A stretch of DNA of 64,000 nucleotides from AC-38 sp033856025 (GCA_033856025.1 JAWVFQ010000036.1:11734-75733), one strand, 5' to 3'; positions 1-12,906 are shown, numbered from the stretch's first letter. The notes: generated by a model not told the origin, from the letters alone. A program made the numbers and translations.

Positions 1-291
1 GACCTTCCCCCCGCCGGTGCGCAGGCGCGCGCGGCGGCCGAGGAAGCGGCGGAAGTGCTCGGGACGGGTCAGGGGACGCTGCGGACCGGGCGAGGACACC
101 TCGAGCGCGTGATCGGCGCGCAGCTCGCTGAGGTGGCCGGTGACGCGCTCGCACAGCTCCAGCGAGACGCCGGCCGGGTGGTCGATGAACACGCGCAGGA
201 CGCGACCGCCCGCCTCTTCGGCGAGCAGCACCTCGACGTCGGGCTCGGCCTTGGCCAGCCGTGCCTCGATGTCGGCCTGGATCGTGCTCAT
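1..291 (-). CDS. rimP: Ribosome maturation factor RimP, 5' part (runs off the window)
   Basis: This is the first 97 codons of RimP, which binds the 30S subunit during late 16S rRNA maturation. The ATG at 291 is preceded by a strong Shine-Dalgarno AGGAGGG. The protein begins MSTIQADIEARLAKAEPDVE and contains the family's N-terminal signatures: a strand like GGRVLRVFIDHPAGVSLELC, then the conserved block LEVSSPGPQRPLTRPEHF that precedes the second (SH3-like) domain. The frame is open to base 1, so the C-terminal domain lies outside the window. RimP normally heads a nusA-infB operon, which would continue to the left. It is divergent from the small gene at 397 and has a leader hairpin at 314-335. 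The identification rests on the SSPGPxRPL block and is secure. Confidence 0.93.
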   Translation of the reverse strand, partial: MSTIQADIEARLAKAEPDVEVLLAEEAGGRVLRVFIDHPAGVSLELCERVTGHLSELRADHALEVSSPGPQRPLTRPEHFRRFLGRRARLRTGGGKV

Positions 292-313
292 GAACTCCCT
301 CCTGAAACGAAAA

Positions 314-335
314 GAAGTGGGCTAGTGCCCACTTC
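314..335 (-). promoter_or_regulatory. Leader hairpin upstream of rimP
   Basis: GAAGTGGGC and GCCCACTTC form a perfect 9-bp inverted repeat around a 4-nt loop, 23 bases upstream of the rimP start and just before its Shine-Dalgarno. A short hairpin built on GTGGGC/GCCCAC is, from memory, common in the rimP-nusA leaders of Gram-positive bacteria, so I read it as part of the operon's 5' untranslated region. There is no U-run, so it is unlikely to be a terminator. The rimP promoter should lie in 340-396, but I could not assign convincing -35 and -10 boxes there. Confidence 0.55.
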
Positions 336-396
336 CGAAACAGCTCCGGCCGCGAGACCGGCTATCGAAAGCTTCGCTTGCGAGGATAGCACCGAG

Positions 397-783
397 ATGC
401 CGCCTGGCCGAGATGCCGCACGCGACACAGTGGACGCCTACATGGCCGCCCTGGAGGGCGAGACGCGCCGTGTCGCGGACGGCGAATGGGGCCTCTCCGT
501 GGACGCCGCGGGCTGGCCGCTGCACGTCGGCGTGGCGCTGCGCGACGGCCTGCTGCGGGCGCAGGCCGAGGTCGTGCGCGCGGACGCCATAGACCCCCAC
601 GTCCTGCTGCACTGGAACCGTGGCCTCCCGCTGGCCCGCTTCACCGAGACGGGCGCCGGGGACGTGTGGATCGAGGCCGATTTGCCGCTGGAGGCGGTGA
701 CGCCGGAGCGACTGGACGGCTTCCTGGGACTCGTCGTCCGGGTGGCGACGCAGGCCCGCGAGGCCGCCGAGCAGTCCGCCTGA
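397..783 (+). CDS. Small YbjN-like protein (putative)
   Basis: The product has 128 residues starting at the ATG at 397 (MPPGRDAARDTVDAYMAALE). It has no signal peptide or membrane segment. The layout is an N-terminal helix (DAYMAALEGETR), a strand-rich middle (WGLSVDAAGWPLHVGVALRDGL with WIEADLPLEAV) and a C-terminal helix (LDGFLGLVVRVATQAREAAE). This matches the alpha-beta fold of YbjN / type III chaperone-like domains, small proteins of poorly known role in actinobacteria. The frame is open upstream to about 55, but that stretch lies over rimP on the other strand and over its leader, so the ATG at 397 is preferred. It is divergent from rimP and convergent with the TPR gene. The family call is tentative; that it is a real gene is likely from codon bias. 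Confidence 0.6.
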   Translation: MPPGRDAARDTVDAYMAALEGETRRVADGEWGLSVDAAGWPLHVGVALRDGLLRAQAEVVRADAIDPHVLLHWNRGLPLARFTETGAGDVWIEADLPLEAVTPERLDGFLGLVVRVATQAREAAEQSA

Positions 784-835
784 CGGCGTCCTCGCCGGCT
801 CGTGTGCAGAGCACGGACGCCTGGCTGTGTCCTTG

Positions 836-1204
836 TCAGCCAGCCGGCTCGGCGGCCTCGGAGCGTTGGCGATAGAGCCTGTAGTCCGCCCGCTCGGGGC
901 GCATGCGAGCGGCCAGGGCGAGGGGGCGGCGGGCCTCGGCGTGGCGGCCGAGCTGCTGGAGGCTGCGGCCGAGGCAGAACAGCGCGTAGTCGTCGGTCGG
1001 CGAGCGGTCGACGACGGCCTCGAACTCGCGCCGGGCCTGCTCGTAGCGGGCCGTGCGGAAGAAGGCGCGGCCCAGGGCCTCGCGGATCGAGGTCTTGTCG
1101 GGCTCGAGGTCGCGGGCCTGCTCCAGGGGGACCGTCGCGGCGTGGTAGTCACCGGCGGCCAGGAGAGCCGTTCCGCGCTGGTAGAGGTCGTAGACGGAGT
1201 CCAT
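836..1204 (-). CDS. Small TPR-repeat protein
   Basis: The product has 122 residues starting at ATG 1204 (MDSVYDLYQRGTALLAAGDY). It consists almost entirely of about three tetratricopeptide repeats: roughly residues 5-38 (GTALLAAGDYHAATVPLEQA), 39-72 (LGRAFFRTARYEQARREFEA) and 73-106 (LGRSLQQLGRHAEARRPLAL), each with the expected small and aromatic pattern. Such proteins mediate protein-protein contacts. It is the last gene of the mihF-to-tgpA series and begins 4 bases after the tgpA stop, so it is almost certainly cotranscribed with the transglutaminase, DUF58 and MoxR genes. A scaffold role for that module is an inference; its partner is unknown. Confidence 0.8.
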   Translation of the reverse strand: MDSVYDLYQRGTALLAAGDYHAATVPLEQARDLEPDKTSIREALGRAFFRTARYEQARREFEAVVDRSPTDDYALFCLGRSLQQLGRHAEARRPLALAARMRPERADYRLYRQRSEAAEPAG

Positions 1205-1208
1205 GAGG

Positions 1209-3521
1209 TCAGTGTAGAACGCGTACCCGGGGGGGCAGGGCGTACAACCCGCGGGCCCTTCCGGCCGGCCCGAGACCGCGTCCGAGCGCCCGGCGCAGCG
1301 CGCGGCGCTGGGCCCTGGTGGGTGTCGCCTCGGCGAATCCGTAGCGGCGCTCGCGCAGCGTGCGCAGGTAGGCGGCGGCCTCGCCGTCCAGGGTCAGGCG
1401 GCCCTCCAGCTCGGCCAGCGTGGCGCCCGGCGGCCCGTGGCGCCCGGTCCGGCGCAGGGCGCGGCGCAGCTCGGCCAGCGCGGGATCGGCGGGCGCGTCC
1501 GCGCCGCGCCGGCGCCGCGGCCGGGCCGCGGCGAACCCCAGCCCGGCCAGCCCGGCGGCGAGGAGCCCGGCGAGGACGGCCAGCAGCGGCAGGCGCGATC
1601 CGGCGGCTCCCGCTCCCGACGGGTCCGCCGCGCGCGGGCCCGGCTCGGGGGCGTCGCCGCGCTGGGGGGTGCTTCCGGCCCCCGGCGGCGCGTCCAGGCG
1701 CGGAAGGTTGAGGTTGATGAGCTGGGAGCGCGCGGGGGCGGCCGAGGGCGTCGGGTCGAACGTCACCCAGCCCAGGCCGGGGAAGTAAGCCTCGACCCAG
1801 GAGTGCGCGTCGATGTCGCGCACGACCCAGTCCCTGCGCTTGGCGCTGTAGGAGCCGGGCGAGAAGCCACCCGCCACGCGCGCGGGGACGCCCCCCATGC
1901 GCAGCAGCAGCGCCATCGCGCCCGAGAAGTGCTGGCAGTATCCGGCCCGGTCGTCGAACAGGAAGGCCTCCAGCGGGACGGCGTGGCGACCCGGCGTCTC
2001 GGTGTAGGCGAACCCGCTGCCCAGGTAGGCCAGGATGCGGCGCGCGTACTCGTAGGGCGTGCGCGAGCGGGCGGCCAGGCGCTGGGACAGCGCCCAGCTG
2101 CGCCGGTACTCCGAGCGGCGCAGCAGGGGCCCCGCGTCGCCGTAGCCGAACGCGCCGGAGTCGTCGCGCGCGATCTCGGGACCGCCGCCGCTGGCGAAGG
2201 GCGCGAAGCGCACGTCGGCCTGGTGCAGGCTCCCGGCGCCGCCCCCGACGTTGGCCAGGATGCCCAGCGTCCAGTAGGTGGGCGAGAGCTGCGGGTAGCC
2301 GGTCCCGGCCCGCGACAGCGCGGTGGGCGACGGGCGGGGGAAGTACACGTCGGCGGCGTAGGAGTCGCCGCGCTGGAGCGTGTCCTCGAAGGCATAGGTC
2401 CCGGGGCTGGCGGTGGCGACCGCGGCGCTCGGGGGACGGGTGACGTCGAGCGTCGTGCCCGCGGAAACGACGTCGCGACCCTGGAGTCCCCGGACCGTCA
2501 CCTCGACGCGCTCGCGCCAGCGACGGCGAGTGGCGAAGTCGGCGGGCAGCTCGTCGGACAGCGGGCGCCGCGCGGCCGCCAGCAGCGCGGCGGAGACCCA
2601 GCGGCGCCCGTCGAACTCGTCGATGTTCTCCGCCTTCCAGTAGGCCGAGCGGGGCGCGTGGATTCGCAGCATCTCGCGGCCGTCGCGCGGCCAGTCCAGG
2701 GGGCCGTAGGTGTGGGAGAAGTCGAAGCGGGTGGTCGCGGCGGGTGCGAAGGACTCCGCGATGCGCTCGTAGTCGACCCACGGGCCGCGACCGTCGAGGG
2801 CGGGCGCGGCGAGCAGCCCGGCGCCGAGCGCCAGCGCCAGCGCCCCGGCCGCCGCGGGGCCCCCGGCGCGCGGGACGCGCTCGAGCCACAGGAACGCGGC
2901 CAGGAGCGCCGCGAAGGCGGTCCCGCGCAGGAACTGGTGGTCCAGCGTCAGGTCGACGGTGGGGACGACGAAGAGCGCGACCAGCAGCACAAGCGCCAGG
3001 CCCTGGCCGACGCGATTGGCGCCGCGGGTGGGCCAGAATGCGGTCAGCGCGGCGAGCACGACCAGCGCGGCGCCCCCGGACACGATGGCGAGTCGCGGCC
3101 AGTCGTCCACGCCCGCGTAGGGGACCTTGACGTCGGGGAGCGTTTGGACCCCCTGCGAGAGGCCGGAGGCCAGCTCGCCCCAGCCCCCGGGAGCCAGGAG
3201 GCGGACCGGTATCCCCGCCACGACGAGCGCCAGGGCCAGCCCGCCAAGCCCCACGGCGGCGGCCCCGAGGTGCCGCGACGCCCCGGGCAGCCGCGCGCAC
3301 GCCCCCAGCCCGACGGACACCGCGGCCGCGAGCCCCACGACGAGCAGCAGCCGCCCGGTGTCCGGCGGAGCCACGAGCAGCGCCCAGTGCGCGGCGCCGA
3401 GCCCCGCCAGCCCGGCGAACCCGACCAGCCGCGCCGCGCGCGGCGAGAGCAGGGGCCCGGCGAAGCGCCCCACGGCCGGCACGCCCGGGAGCGGCGGCGA
3501 AGCGACCGCATGCGCGCTCAT
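1209..3521 (-). CDS. TgpA-type membrane transglutaminase-like protein
   Basis: The product has 770 residues. The ATG at 3521 overlaps the DUF58 stop in an ATGA. The first ~250 residues hold several membrane helices (for example GFAGLAGLGAAHWALLVAP and GLALVLLVALFVVPTVDL), as in TgpA/DUF3488. A periplasmic part follows with a transglutaminase core. The cysteine is in AGYCQHFSGAMALLLRMGG, the histidine in DIDAHSWVEAYFPG and the aspartate in WVTFDPTPSA, so the Cys-His-Asp triad is complete. One more helix (LLAVLAGLLAAGLAGLGFAA) precedes a basic cytoplasmic tail resembling DUF4129. MoxR, DUF58 and TgpA are commonly neighbours. The substrate is unknown; the family is predicted to act on cell-surface proteins or peptides as a protease or transglutaminase. 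Confidence 0.9.
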   Translation of the reverse strand: MSAHAVASPPLPGVPAVGRFAGPLLSPRAARLVGFAGLAGLGAAHWALLVAPPDTGRLLLVVGLAAAVSVGLGACARLPGASRHLGAAAVGLGGLALALVVAGIPVRLLAPGGWGELASGLSQGVQTLPDVKVPYAGVDDWPRLAIVSGGAALVVLAALTAFWPTRGANRVGQGLALVLLVALFVVPTVDLTLDHQFLRGTAFAALLAAFLWLERVPRAGGPAAAGALALALGAGLLAAPALDGRGPWVDYERIAESFAPAATTRFDFSHTYGPLDWPRDGREMLRIHAPRSAYWKAENIDEFDGRRWVSAALLAAARRPLSDELPADFATRRRWRERVEVTVRGLQGRDVVSAGTTLDVTRPPSAAVATASPGTYAFEDTLQRGDSYAADVYFPRPSPTALSRAGTGYPQLSPTYWTLGILANVGGGAGSLHQADVRFAPFASGGGPEIARDDSGAFGYGDAGPLLRRSEYRRSWALSQRLAARSRTPYEYARRILAYLGSGFAYTETPGRHAVPLEAFLFDDRAGYCQHFSGAMALLLRMGGVPARVAGGFSPGSYSAKRRDWVVRDIDAHSWVEAYFPGLGWVTFDPTPSAAPARSQLINLNLPRLDAPPGAGSTPQRGDAPEPGPRAADPSGAGAAGSRLPLLAVLAGLLAAGLAGLGFAAARPRRRRGADAPADPALAELRRALRRTGRHGPPGATLAELEGRLTLDGEAAAYLRTLRERRYGFAEATPTRAQRRALRRALGRGLGPAGRARGLYALPPRVRVLH

Positions 3522-4603
3522 GCGACGGCCCGCGCCCCTCTCGTGCGGGCGCCGACGAGGGCGTAGCCGTGGCAGCCCGCGACGGCGAGGACCTCGGGGC
3601 GGCCGGGCATCTCCGCCGGCGTGACGAGGATGCGCAGGCCCGGGGCGCTCTGGAGAGCGCGGGGGATCCGGGCGGGCGGCGCCGCGGCGACGTAGAACAC
3701 GGGCCCGATACGGGTGGCCAGACCGGCCATGGGCGGCGGGGCTCCCGCCTCCACCAGCGCGAGCCGCGCCCAGGCGGCGGGCCAGGACCCGAGGTCGCGC
3801 TCGATCCGGGCCGCCCGGCGCTCGCCCGGCAGCAGCAGCCCACAGCCGCCGCCGCCGGCCAGCGCGTGGGCCAGCGAGGCCGCCGCGCGGACCGCGGCGT
3901 CGAGGTCGTCCGGCGATCCGCCCCGCGGGTCCAGGACGACCAGCGGCCGACCGTCGCCGTCGGGCCGCAGCCGGCGCTCGAGCAGCCCGGCCCCGCGGGC
4001 CAGCGGGGCCCAGTGGATGCGGGACGCGGGCGTGCCCGGCCGGTAGGCGCGCAGGCCGTCCATCTCCACCTCCGCCATGCCGGCCAGCGCCGCGAGCGCG
4101 CGTCCGCTTCCCGAGGCGTCGGGCTCGGCGCCGACCCGGACCGGCTCGACCCGGGGCAGGACCATGACCTCCTCCACGCGACCTTCTCCAAGCACCTCCC
4201 GCCGGGCCAGGCCGAGCGGGTCGGCGACCGCCATGCGCGGGGGCTCCAGGCGGCGCAGGCCGCGGCGGGCGAAGCGGGCCTCCACGCGGATCCGGGTGTC
4301 GCGGCGCCCGGCGCGCAGGGGCACGGGGCCCGAAAGCAGCGGCTCGGCCAGCTCCCCGCCCGGAAGCGGCAGCGCCGCCGTAGCGCGCAGCCGGACGTCG
4401 AGCGGCTCGTCCTCCACGACCCGGTGCGTGCTCAGCTCGCGCTCCACCCGCGCGCCGCGCGCGGCCAGCCACACCCACGACCCCGCCAAGACGCCCAGCG
4501 CCACGAACGCCACGCCCCCGACGAAGAGCGGCTCGGCGTCGAACAGCCCCCCAAGCAGCGCCAGCCCCACCCCCAGCGCGACGGCGGAGAGGGCGCCCCT
4601 CAT
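3518..4603 (-). CDS. DUF58 domain protein
   Basis: The product has 361 residues starting at ATG 4603, 13 bases after the moxR stop. Two N-terminal membrane helices (about residues 5-22 and 28-48) are followed by a beta-rich part. The DUF58 signature is GLRAYRPGTPASRIHWAPLA at about residue 180. The C-terminal part resembles a von Willebrand A fold (LVVLDPRGGSPDDLDAAVRA). DUF58 proteins accompany MoxR ATPases in nearly every sequenced actinobacterium and are thought to be clients or partners of the chaperone. The metal-binding residues of a true VWA domain (DxSxS) are not evident: the loop reads DPRGG. The gene overlaps tgpA by 4 bases, so it is translationally coupled. Confidence 0.9.
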   Translation of the reverse strand: MRGALSAVALGVGLALLGGLFDAEPLFVGGVAFVALGVLAGSWVWLAARGARVERELSTHRVVEDEPLDVRLRATAALPLPGGELAEPLLSGPVPLRAGRRDTRIRVEARFARRGLRRLEPPRMAVADPLGLARREVLGEGRVEEVMVLPRVEPVRVGAEPDASGSGRALAALAGMAEVEMDGLRAYRPGTPASRIHWAPLARGAGLLERRLRPDGDGRPLVVLDPRGGSPDDLDAAVRAAASLAHALAGGGGCGLLLPGERRAARIERDLGSWPAAWARLALVEAGAPPPMAGLATRIGPVFYVAAAPPARIPRALQSAPGLRILVTPAEMPGRPEVLAVAGCHGYALVGARTRGARAVA

Positions 4604-4616
4604 CCCGCGGCGGACG

Positions 4617-5597
<981 letters not shown>

Positions 5598-6853
5598 CGC
5601 TCGAGTTGTACTCCTGTCGGATAAGCAGGTCTCCAACCATGTCGAGGATCGCCGCGGCGACCTCGCTCTTGCCGGCCCGCGGGACCGCGTGCTCGCCGTC
5701 CGCGGTGACGATCGTGACCTCGTTCTCGGCGGCGTCGAAGCCGATGTCGGCGCGGGAGATGTCGTTGAGCACGACGGCGTCCAGGCCCTTGCGCTCCAGC
5801 TTGCCGCGCGCGGCCGCCAGGCCATCCCCGTGCTCGGCCGCGAAGCCGACCAGGGTCTGGCCCGGCCGGCGGCGCGCGGCCAGGCCCGACAGCACGTCGT
5901 CGGTGCGCTCCAGCGCCAGGTCCAGCTCCGCCGCGTCCTTCTTGATCTTCGTGTCCGCGGTGCGCGCCGGGCGGTAGTCGGCCACCGCGGCGGCCATCAG
6001 CAGCAGGTCGCACGCCTCGAAGCGCTCGGCGCACGCGCGCGCGAGCTCGGCCGCCGTCTCGACGTCGACGTACTCCACGGCCGGGTTGCGCTCCAGCGTG
6101 ACGTTGGCCGCCACGCACACGACCGCCGCGCCCCGGCGCGCGGCCTCGCCGGCGAGCGCGAAGCCCATCCGCCCCGACGAGCGGTTGCCCACGTAGCGCA
6201 CGGAGTCGATCGGCTCGCGCGTGCCGCCGGCGCTGACCAGCACGCGCAGCCCGTCCAGCGGTCGCGGCGCGCCCGACGGCACCACCGCCTCGACGGCGGC
6301 CAGCAGGTCGGCCGGCTCGCGCAGGCGGCCCGTCCCCCACTCGCCCTGGGAGCCCAGCGCGCCGGTGCCGGGCTCGAGCACCGTCACGCCGCGGGCGCGC
6401 AGGCGCACCAGGTTGTCCCGCGTCGCCGAGTTGGCCCACATCTGGTCGTTCATCGCGGGCGCCACCAGCACCGGACAGGAGGCGGCCAGCGCCGCGGTCG
6501 TGACCAGGTTGTCGGCCAGGCCGCCGGCCAGCTTGGCCAGCGTGTTGGCCGACGCCGGCGCGATCAGGTACGCGTCGGCGTTGCGCACCAGCTCGAGATG
6601 CGAGAGCGGGTCGTGGTCGGGCGCGGCCTGGTCGGGGAAGGCGCCCCGCGCGGGGTCGCGCTCGAACTCCGAGACCAGCACCGGGGAGCCCGTCAGCCCG
6701 GCGAACGACGCGCGGCCCACGAAGCGCTCGCTCGTGGGCGTCTGGACCACGCGCACGGCATGGCCGGCCTTCGTCGCCAGGCGCACGAACTCGAGCGCCT
6801 TGTAGGCGGCGATCCCCCCGGTGACCCCGAGCAGGATTCGAGCCATGGCGGGC

Positions 6854-7081
6854 CTAGCGGTAGTGGTACTTGAGCTTGCCCGCCGCTACCTCTTCGAGAG
6901 CGATCGTGAGGTAGTTCTTGGAGCGGGTGTCCACCATCGGCGGCGGGAACTCGTCGAACGTCCCCTCCCCGAGGTTGTGGTAGTAGGAGTTGATCTGACG
7001 CGCGCGCTTGGCGGCGACGATCACGCTGGCGTAATTGGAGTCGACCTCGTCGAGGAGTTGGTCGATGCGGGGAGAGATCAT
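6854..7081 (-). CDS. rpoZ: RNA polymerase omega subunit
   Basis: The product has 75 residues starting at ATG 7081, overlapping the gmk stop in an ATGA. The conserved omega signatures are SNYASVIVAAKRARQINSYY (residues ~15-34) and YLTIALEEVAAGKLKYHY at the C-terminus. Omega promotes assembly and stability of core RNA polymerase by clamping beta-prime. The length is short for actinobacteria, but both signature blocks are complete. The gmk-rpoZ-coaBC order supports the call. Confidence 0.95.
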   Translation of the reverse strand: MISPRIDQLLDEVDSNYASVIVAAKRARQINSYYHNLGEGTFDEFPPPMVDTRSKNYLTIALEEVAAGKLKYHYR

Positions 7082-7653
7082 GCCCCGGAGTGTAGCTGGC
7101 CGTCGATCTGCCCTCGCACGATGCTCACCAGCTCGCCCACCGCCTGCTCCAGGCGATCGTTGACCACGACGTGCTCGAACTCGACCTGGGCGTCGAGCTC
7201 CTCGCGCGCGGTGCGCAGGCGCGCGTCCATGTCGCGCGGGGAGTTGGTCCCCCGGCCCACCAGGCGCGCGCGCAGCGAGTCCAGCGAGGGCGGCGCGATG
7301 AACACCTGGACCGCCTCGGGCATCGAGTCGCGCACCTGGCGCGCGCCCTGGATCTCGATCTCCAGGACCACCGGCGTCCCCGACTGGACGCGCGACTCCA
7401 GCTCGCTGCGCAACGTCCCGTAGCGGTGGCCGGAGTACGTCGCGTGCTCCACGAAGTCCCCGTCGGCCAGGCGGGCGTCGAACTCCTCGTCGGTGAGGAA
7501 CCAGTAGTCGACGCCGTTCGCCTCGCCGGGACGCGGGGGGCGCGTCGTGGCCGACACCGACACCTCCAGCTCGGGCACCTGCTGGACGAGCGAGCGGATC
7601 AGCGTGCCCTTGCCGACCCCCGAGGGGCCGGTGATCACGAAGACCTTGGCCAT
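7078..7653 (-). CDS. gmk: Guanylate kinase
   Basis: The product has 191 residues starting at ATG 7653. It phosphorylates GMP to GDP with ATP. The P-loop is ITGPSGVGKGTLIRSL at residues 7-22. GMP-binding residues sit in SVSATTRPPRPGEANGVDYW and in FVEHATYSGHRYGTLRSELE, and EIEIQGARQVRDSMPEA is the standard downstream block. The length is normal for the family. It sits 12 bases after mihF and overlaps rpoZ, as expected for the actinobacterial mihF-gmk-rpoZ cluster. Confidence 0.97.
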   Translation of the reverse strand: MAKVFVITGPSGVGKGTLIRSLVQQVPELEVSVSATTRPPRPGEANGVDYWFLTDEEFDARLADGDFVEHATYSGHRYGTLRSELESRVQSGTPVVLEIEIQGARQVRDSMPEAVQVFIAPPSLDSLRARLVGRGTNSPRDMDARLRTAREELDAQVEFEHVVVNDRLEQAVGELVSIVRGQIDGQLHSGA

Positions 7654-7665
7654 GGCGCCGCGGAG

Positions 7666-8004
7666 CTAGCGGCGAAGGAGCGTGACGAGCTCGCTGCGCT
7701 GGCGCTCGCTGAGGCCGCCGATCGTCTTGCTCGGCGAGATGCGGCACTGGGTGAGGATCTTGTTGGCCTTCACCCGGCCGTACTTCGGAACGGCGAGGAG
7801 CATGTCCAGGACCTTCGCCGTCTCGATCCACTCCGGCGGCTGGAGGAGCAGCTTGTGGATCGACGCGCGGCCGGACTTAAGGTCGCGCTTGAGCTGCGCG
7901 CGACGTGTGCGAATCTCGTTCGCCTTGCCGAGCGCGTCCATCCTCTGGACGAGAGAACGCGTTGGAGCCGCCGTCTTGGCGAGCGAATTCGTGACCGGCG
8001 CCAT
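7666..8004 (-). CDS. mihF: Integration host factor, actinobacterial type (nucleoid protein)
   Basis: The product has 112 residues starting at ATG 8004. It is small, basic and helical. The conserved mIHF core is RAQLKRDLKSGRASIHKLLL followed by VLDMLLAVPKYGRVKANKIL and a C-terminal ISPSKTIGGLSERQRSELVT that makes the helix-two-turn-helix DNA-binding unit. It is a sequence-tolerant DNA-bending nucleoid protein found only in actinobacteria, which helps fix the phylum. The N-terminal ~25 residues are a variable extension. The gene begins after a 143-base gap that includes an inverted repeat at 8058-8085, so it probably has its own promoter, separate from the pyr operon. Confidence 0.95.
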   Translation of the reverse strand: MAPVTNSLAKTAAPTRSLVQRMDALGKANEIRTRRAQLKRDLKSGRASIHKLLLQPPEWIETAKVLDMLLAVPKYGRVKANKILTQCRISPSKTIGGLSERQRSELVTLLRR

Positions 8005-8057
8005 CGAGCGGCGAGTCTACATACGAACCGAGGCGCCGCAAGGAAAAGACGCGAATT

Positions 8058-8085
8058 CACTTGCACCTCAAGTCGAGGTCAAGTG
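8058..8085. promoter_or_regulatory. Inverted repeat upstream of mihF (candidate operator)
   Basis: CACTTG-CACCTC and GAGGT-CAAGTG form an imperfect palindrome with 11 paired positions and one bulge around a 5-nt spacer. It lies in a relatively AT-rich stretch 54-81 bases upstream of mihF. On the minus strand it contains TTGACC (8082-8077), a plausible -35 box, though no good -10 box follows at the right distance. It could be an operator or an RNA hairpin in the mihF leader. The repeat is visible; the role is inferred. Confidence 0.45.
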
Positions 8086-8147
8086 TTTCGGCGCCACAAG
8101 GTTCCGCCAAATGCATGCTTTGCAGGTCTTTTATGTGTAGTTCCGCA

Positions 8148-9032
8148 TCAGGTCGCCGCGGAAACCCGCTCTTTGCGCAGAAGCTGCCCGAGCTCCTCGG
8201 CGACCCGCGCTCCGGCGCGCGGGTCGCGGAAGCTCTCGGTCCCGACCGCGACGGCGGTGGCGCCGGCGCGCAGCAGAGCGCGCGCGTGCGCGCCCGTCTC
8301 CACGCCGCCCATCCCGACGACCGGGACGCTGACCCGCTCGGCCACCTGCGCGACCTGGGCCAGCGCGATGGCGCGGATCGCCGGGCCGGAGACGCCTCCC
8401 GTCCCGGCCCCGAGCCATGGCTCGCCGGTGCGCGGGTGCAGCGCCATGCCGCGCAGCGTGTTGACCAGCGACACGGCGTCGGCGCCGGCGGCCTGCGCCG
8501 CCTCGGCGACCGCGGGCGGGTCGGTGGCGTTCGGCGTGAGCTTGACGATGAGCGGCTTGGCGGTGAGCGGGCGCACCCGCTCGACCAGCGCCGCGGTCTC
8601 GCGCGGGTCGGCGCCCATGATGAGGCCGCTCTCCACGTTGGGACAGGAGACGTTGAGCTCGAGGCCGGCGACCTCGTCGCGCTCCGCCACCGCCTCGACC
8701 AGCGTGGCCACCTCATCGCGCGTGAAGCCCATGACGTTGACGATCAGCGGGACGGGCAGTCGGGCCAGGACCGGGAGGTCGTGCTCCAGGTAGCCCGCCA
8801 GCCCCTTGTTGGGCAGGCCGATGGAGTTGATGAGGCCGGCGGCGGTCTCCCACAGGCGCGGCGGAGGGTTCCCCTGGCGCGGCTGGAGGGTGATGGTCTT
8901 GGAGACGAAGGCGGCGAAGGGGAAGCGCTCGATGACGTCGTCGCCGAACGCGCGCAGGGCGGCGATGGCGTCCCAGGTGCCCGACGCGTTGACGATCGGG
9001 TGCTCCAGCTCGATGCCGCACAGGTCGGTCAT
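8148..9032 (-). CDS. pyrD: Dihydroorotate dehydrogenase, class 1B catalytic subunit
   Basis: The product has 294 residues starting at ATG 9032, sharing one base with the pyrK stop (TGATG). It oxidises dihydroorotate to orotate on FMN. Visible motifs are PIVNASGTWDAIAALRAFGD, ETAAGLINSIGLPNKGLAGY, the NVSCPN active-site block containing the class 1 catalytic cysteine, and TGGVSGPAIRAIALAQV with the FMN-phosphate site GMGGVETGAHARALLRAGAT. The cytosolic length, the catalytic cysteine and the adjacent PyrK make it the NAD-linked class 1B form rather than the membrane, quinone-linked class 2 enzyme usual in mycobacteria. It ends the pyr operon. Confidence 0.94.
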   Translation of the reverse strand: MTDLCGIELEHPIVNASGTWDAIAALRAFGDDVIERFPFAAFVSKTITLQPRQGNPPPRLWETAAGLINSIGLPNKGLAGYLEHDLPVLARLPVPLIVNVMGFTRDEVATLVEAVAERDEVAGLELNVSCPNVESGLIMGADPRETAALVERVRPLTAKPLIVKLTPNATDPPAVAEAAQAAGADAVSLVNTLRGMALHPRTGEPWLGAGTGGVSGPAIRAIALAQVAQVAERVSVPVVGMGGVETGAHARALLRAGATAVAVGTESFRDPRAGARVAEELGQLLRKERVSAAT

Positions 9033-9804
9033 CAATGCGCCGGCACCGCCTCCAGCCCGGCGGCCTCCAGGACCGGGCCGTCCACGCACACCCGCACGTA
9101 GCCGTCGCGGGTGGGCACGACGCAGCCGAAGCACGCGCCGAACCCACAGGCCATCCCGGACTCCAGGGCCAGCTGGGCCGGGACGCCGCGCTCGCCCGTC
9201 ATGAGCCGGACCGCCTCGAGCATGGCCGGAGGCCCGCAGGCGTAGACCTCCACGGGCTCGTCGAGGCGATCGTCCAGCAGTTCCGTGACGAGACCGTGGT
9301 GTCCCGTCGAGCCGTCGTCGGTGCAGACCGTCGGGTCATCGAAGAGATCCGCCGCGACCGCATGCTCGGCGTCGCGGAAGCCGAGGAGCACGCCACCCTC
9401 CATCTCGGCGCGCAGGGGAAGGAGGGGCACGATCCCGATCCCGCCTCCGACGAGCAGCGGGCGGCGGTCCTCGCGCACCGGCGCGAAGCCCGCGCCGAGC
9501 GGGCCGAGGAGGTGGATGGGTTCGCCCGGTCGCGCCTCCGCGAGGCGGTGGGTGCCCGGTCCCACGTCCTCGAGCAGGAACTCCAGCGTCCCGTCGGCCC
9601 AGCGCAGGTAGGAGAAGGCGCGCGGGAGGTAGGGACGCTCGTCGTCGCCGGCGCCCCACCGCTCGGCCAGGGCGACCATGTAGAACTGCCCGGGGCGTGG
9701 CGCGGGCCCGCCCGGGTCGGTGCAGCGCAGCCGCCGGTAGGCGCCCAGCCCCTCCACGGCCTCCACCGTCCCCGTCCGGCGCTCGAAGGGAGCCAGGGTC
9801 CGGT

Positions 9805-9808
<4 letters not shown>
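9032..9808 (-). CDS. pyrK: Dihydroorotate dehydrogenase electron-transfer subunit
   Basis: The product has 258 residues starting at ATG 9808, overlapping carB in an ATGA. It passes electrons from PyrD to NAD+ through FAD and a [2Fe-2S] cluster. The FAD-binding motif is YLPRAFSYL, the NAD-binding part contains LLVGGGIGIVPLLPLRAEM and VYACGPPAMLEAV, and the cluster ligands are in CGFGACFGCVVPTRD plus the later VRVCVDG (C-x4-C-x2-C...C). All four cysteines are present. Its position directly upstream of pyrD confirms the class 1B complex. Confidence 0.95.

Positions 9809-12906
<3,098 letters not shown>

Noticed and set aside
322..4191. Very long open frame antisense-shifted over tgpA, DUF58 and TPR genes
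   Set aside because: High GC keeps non-coding frames open. The translation is arginine/alanine/proline-rich without recognisable domains, while the other frame gives clear TgpA and DUF58 proteins.
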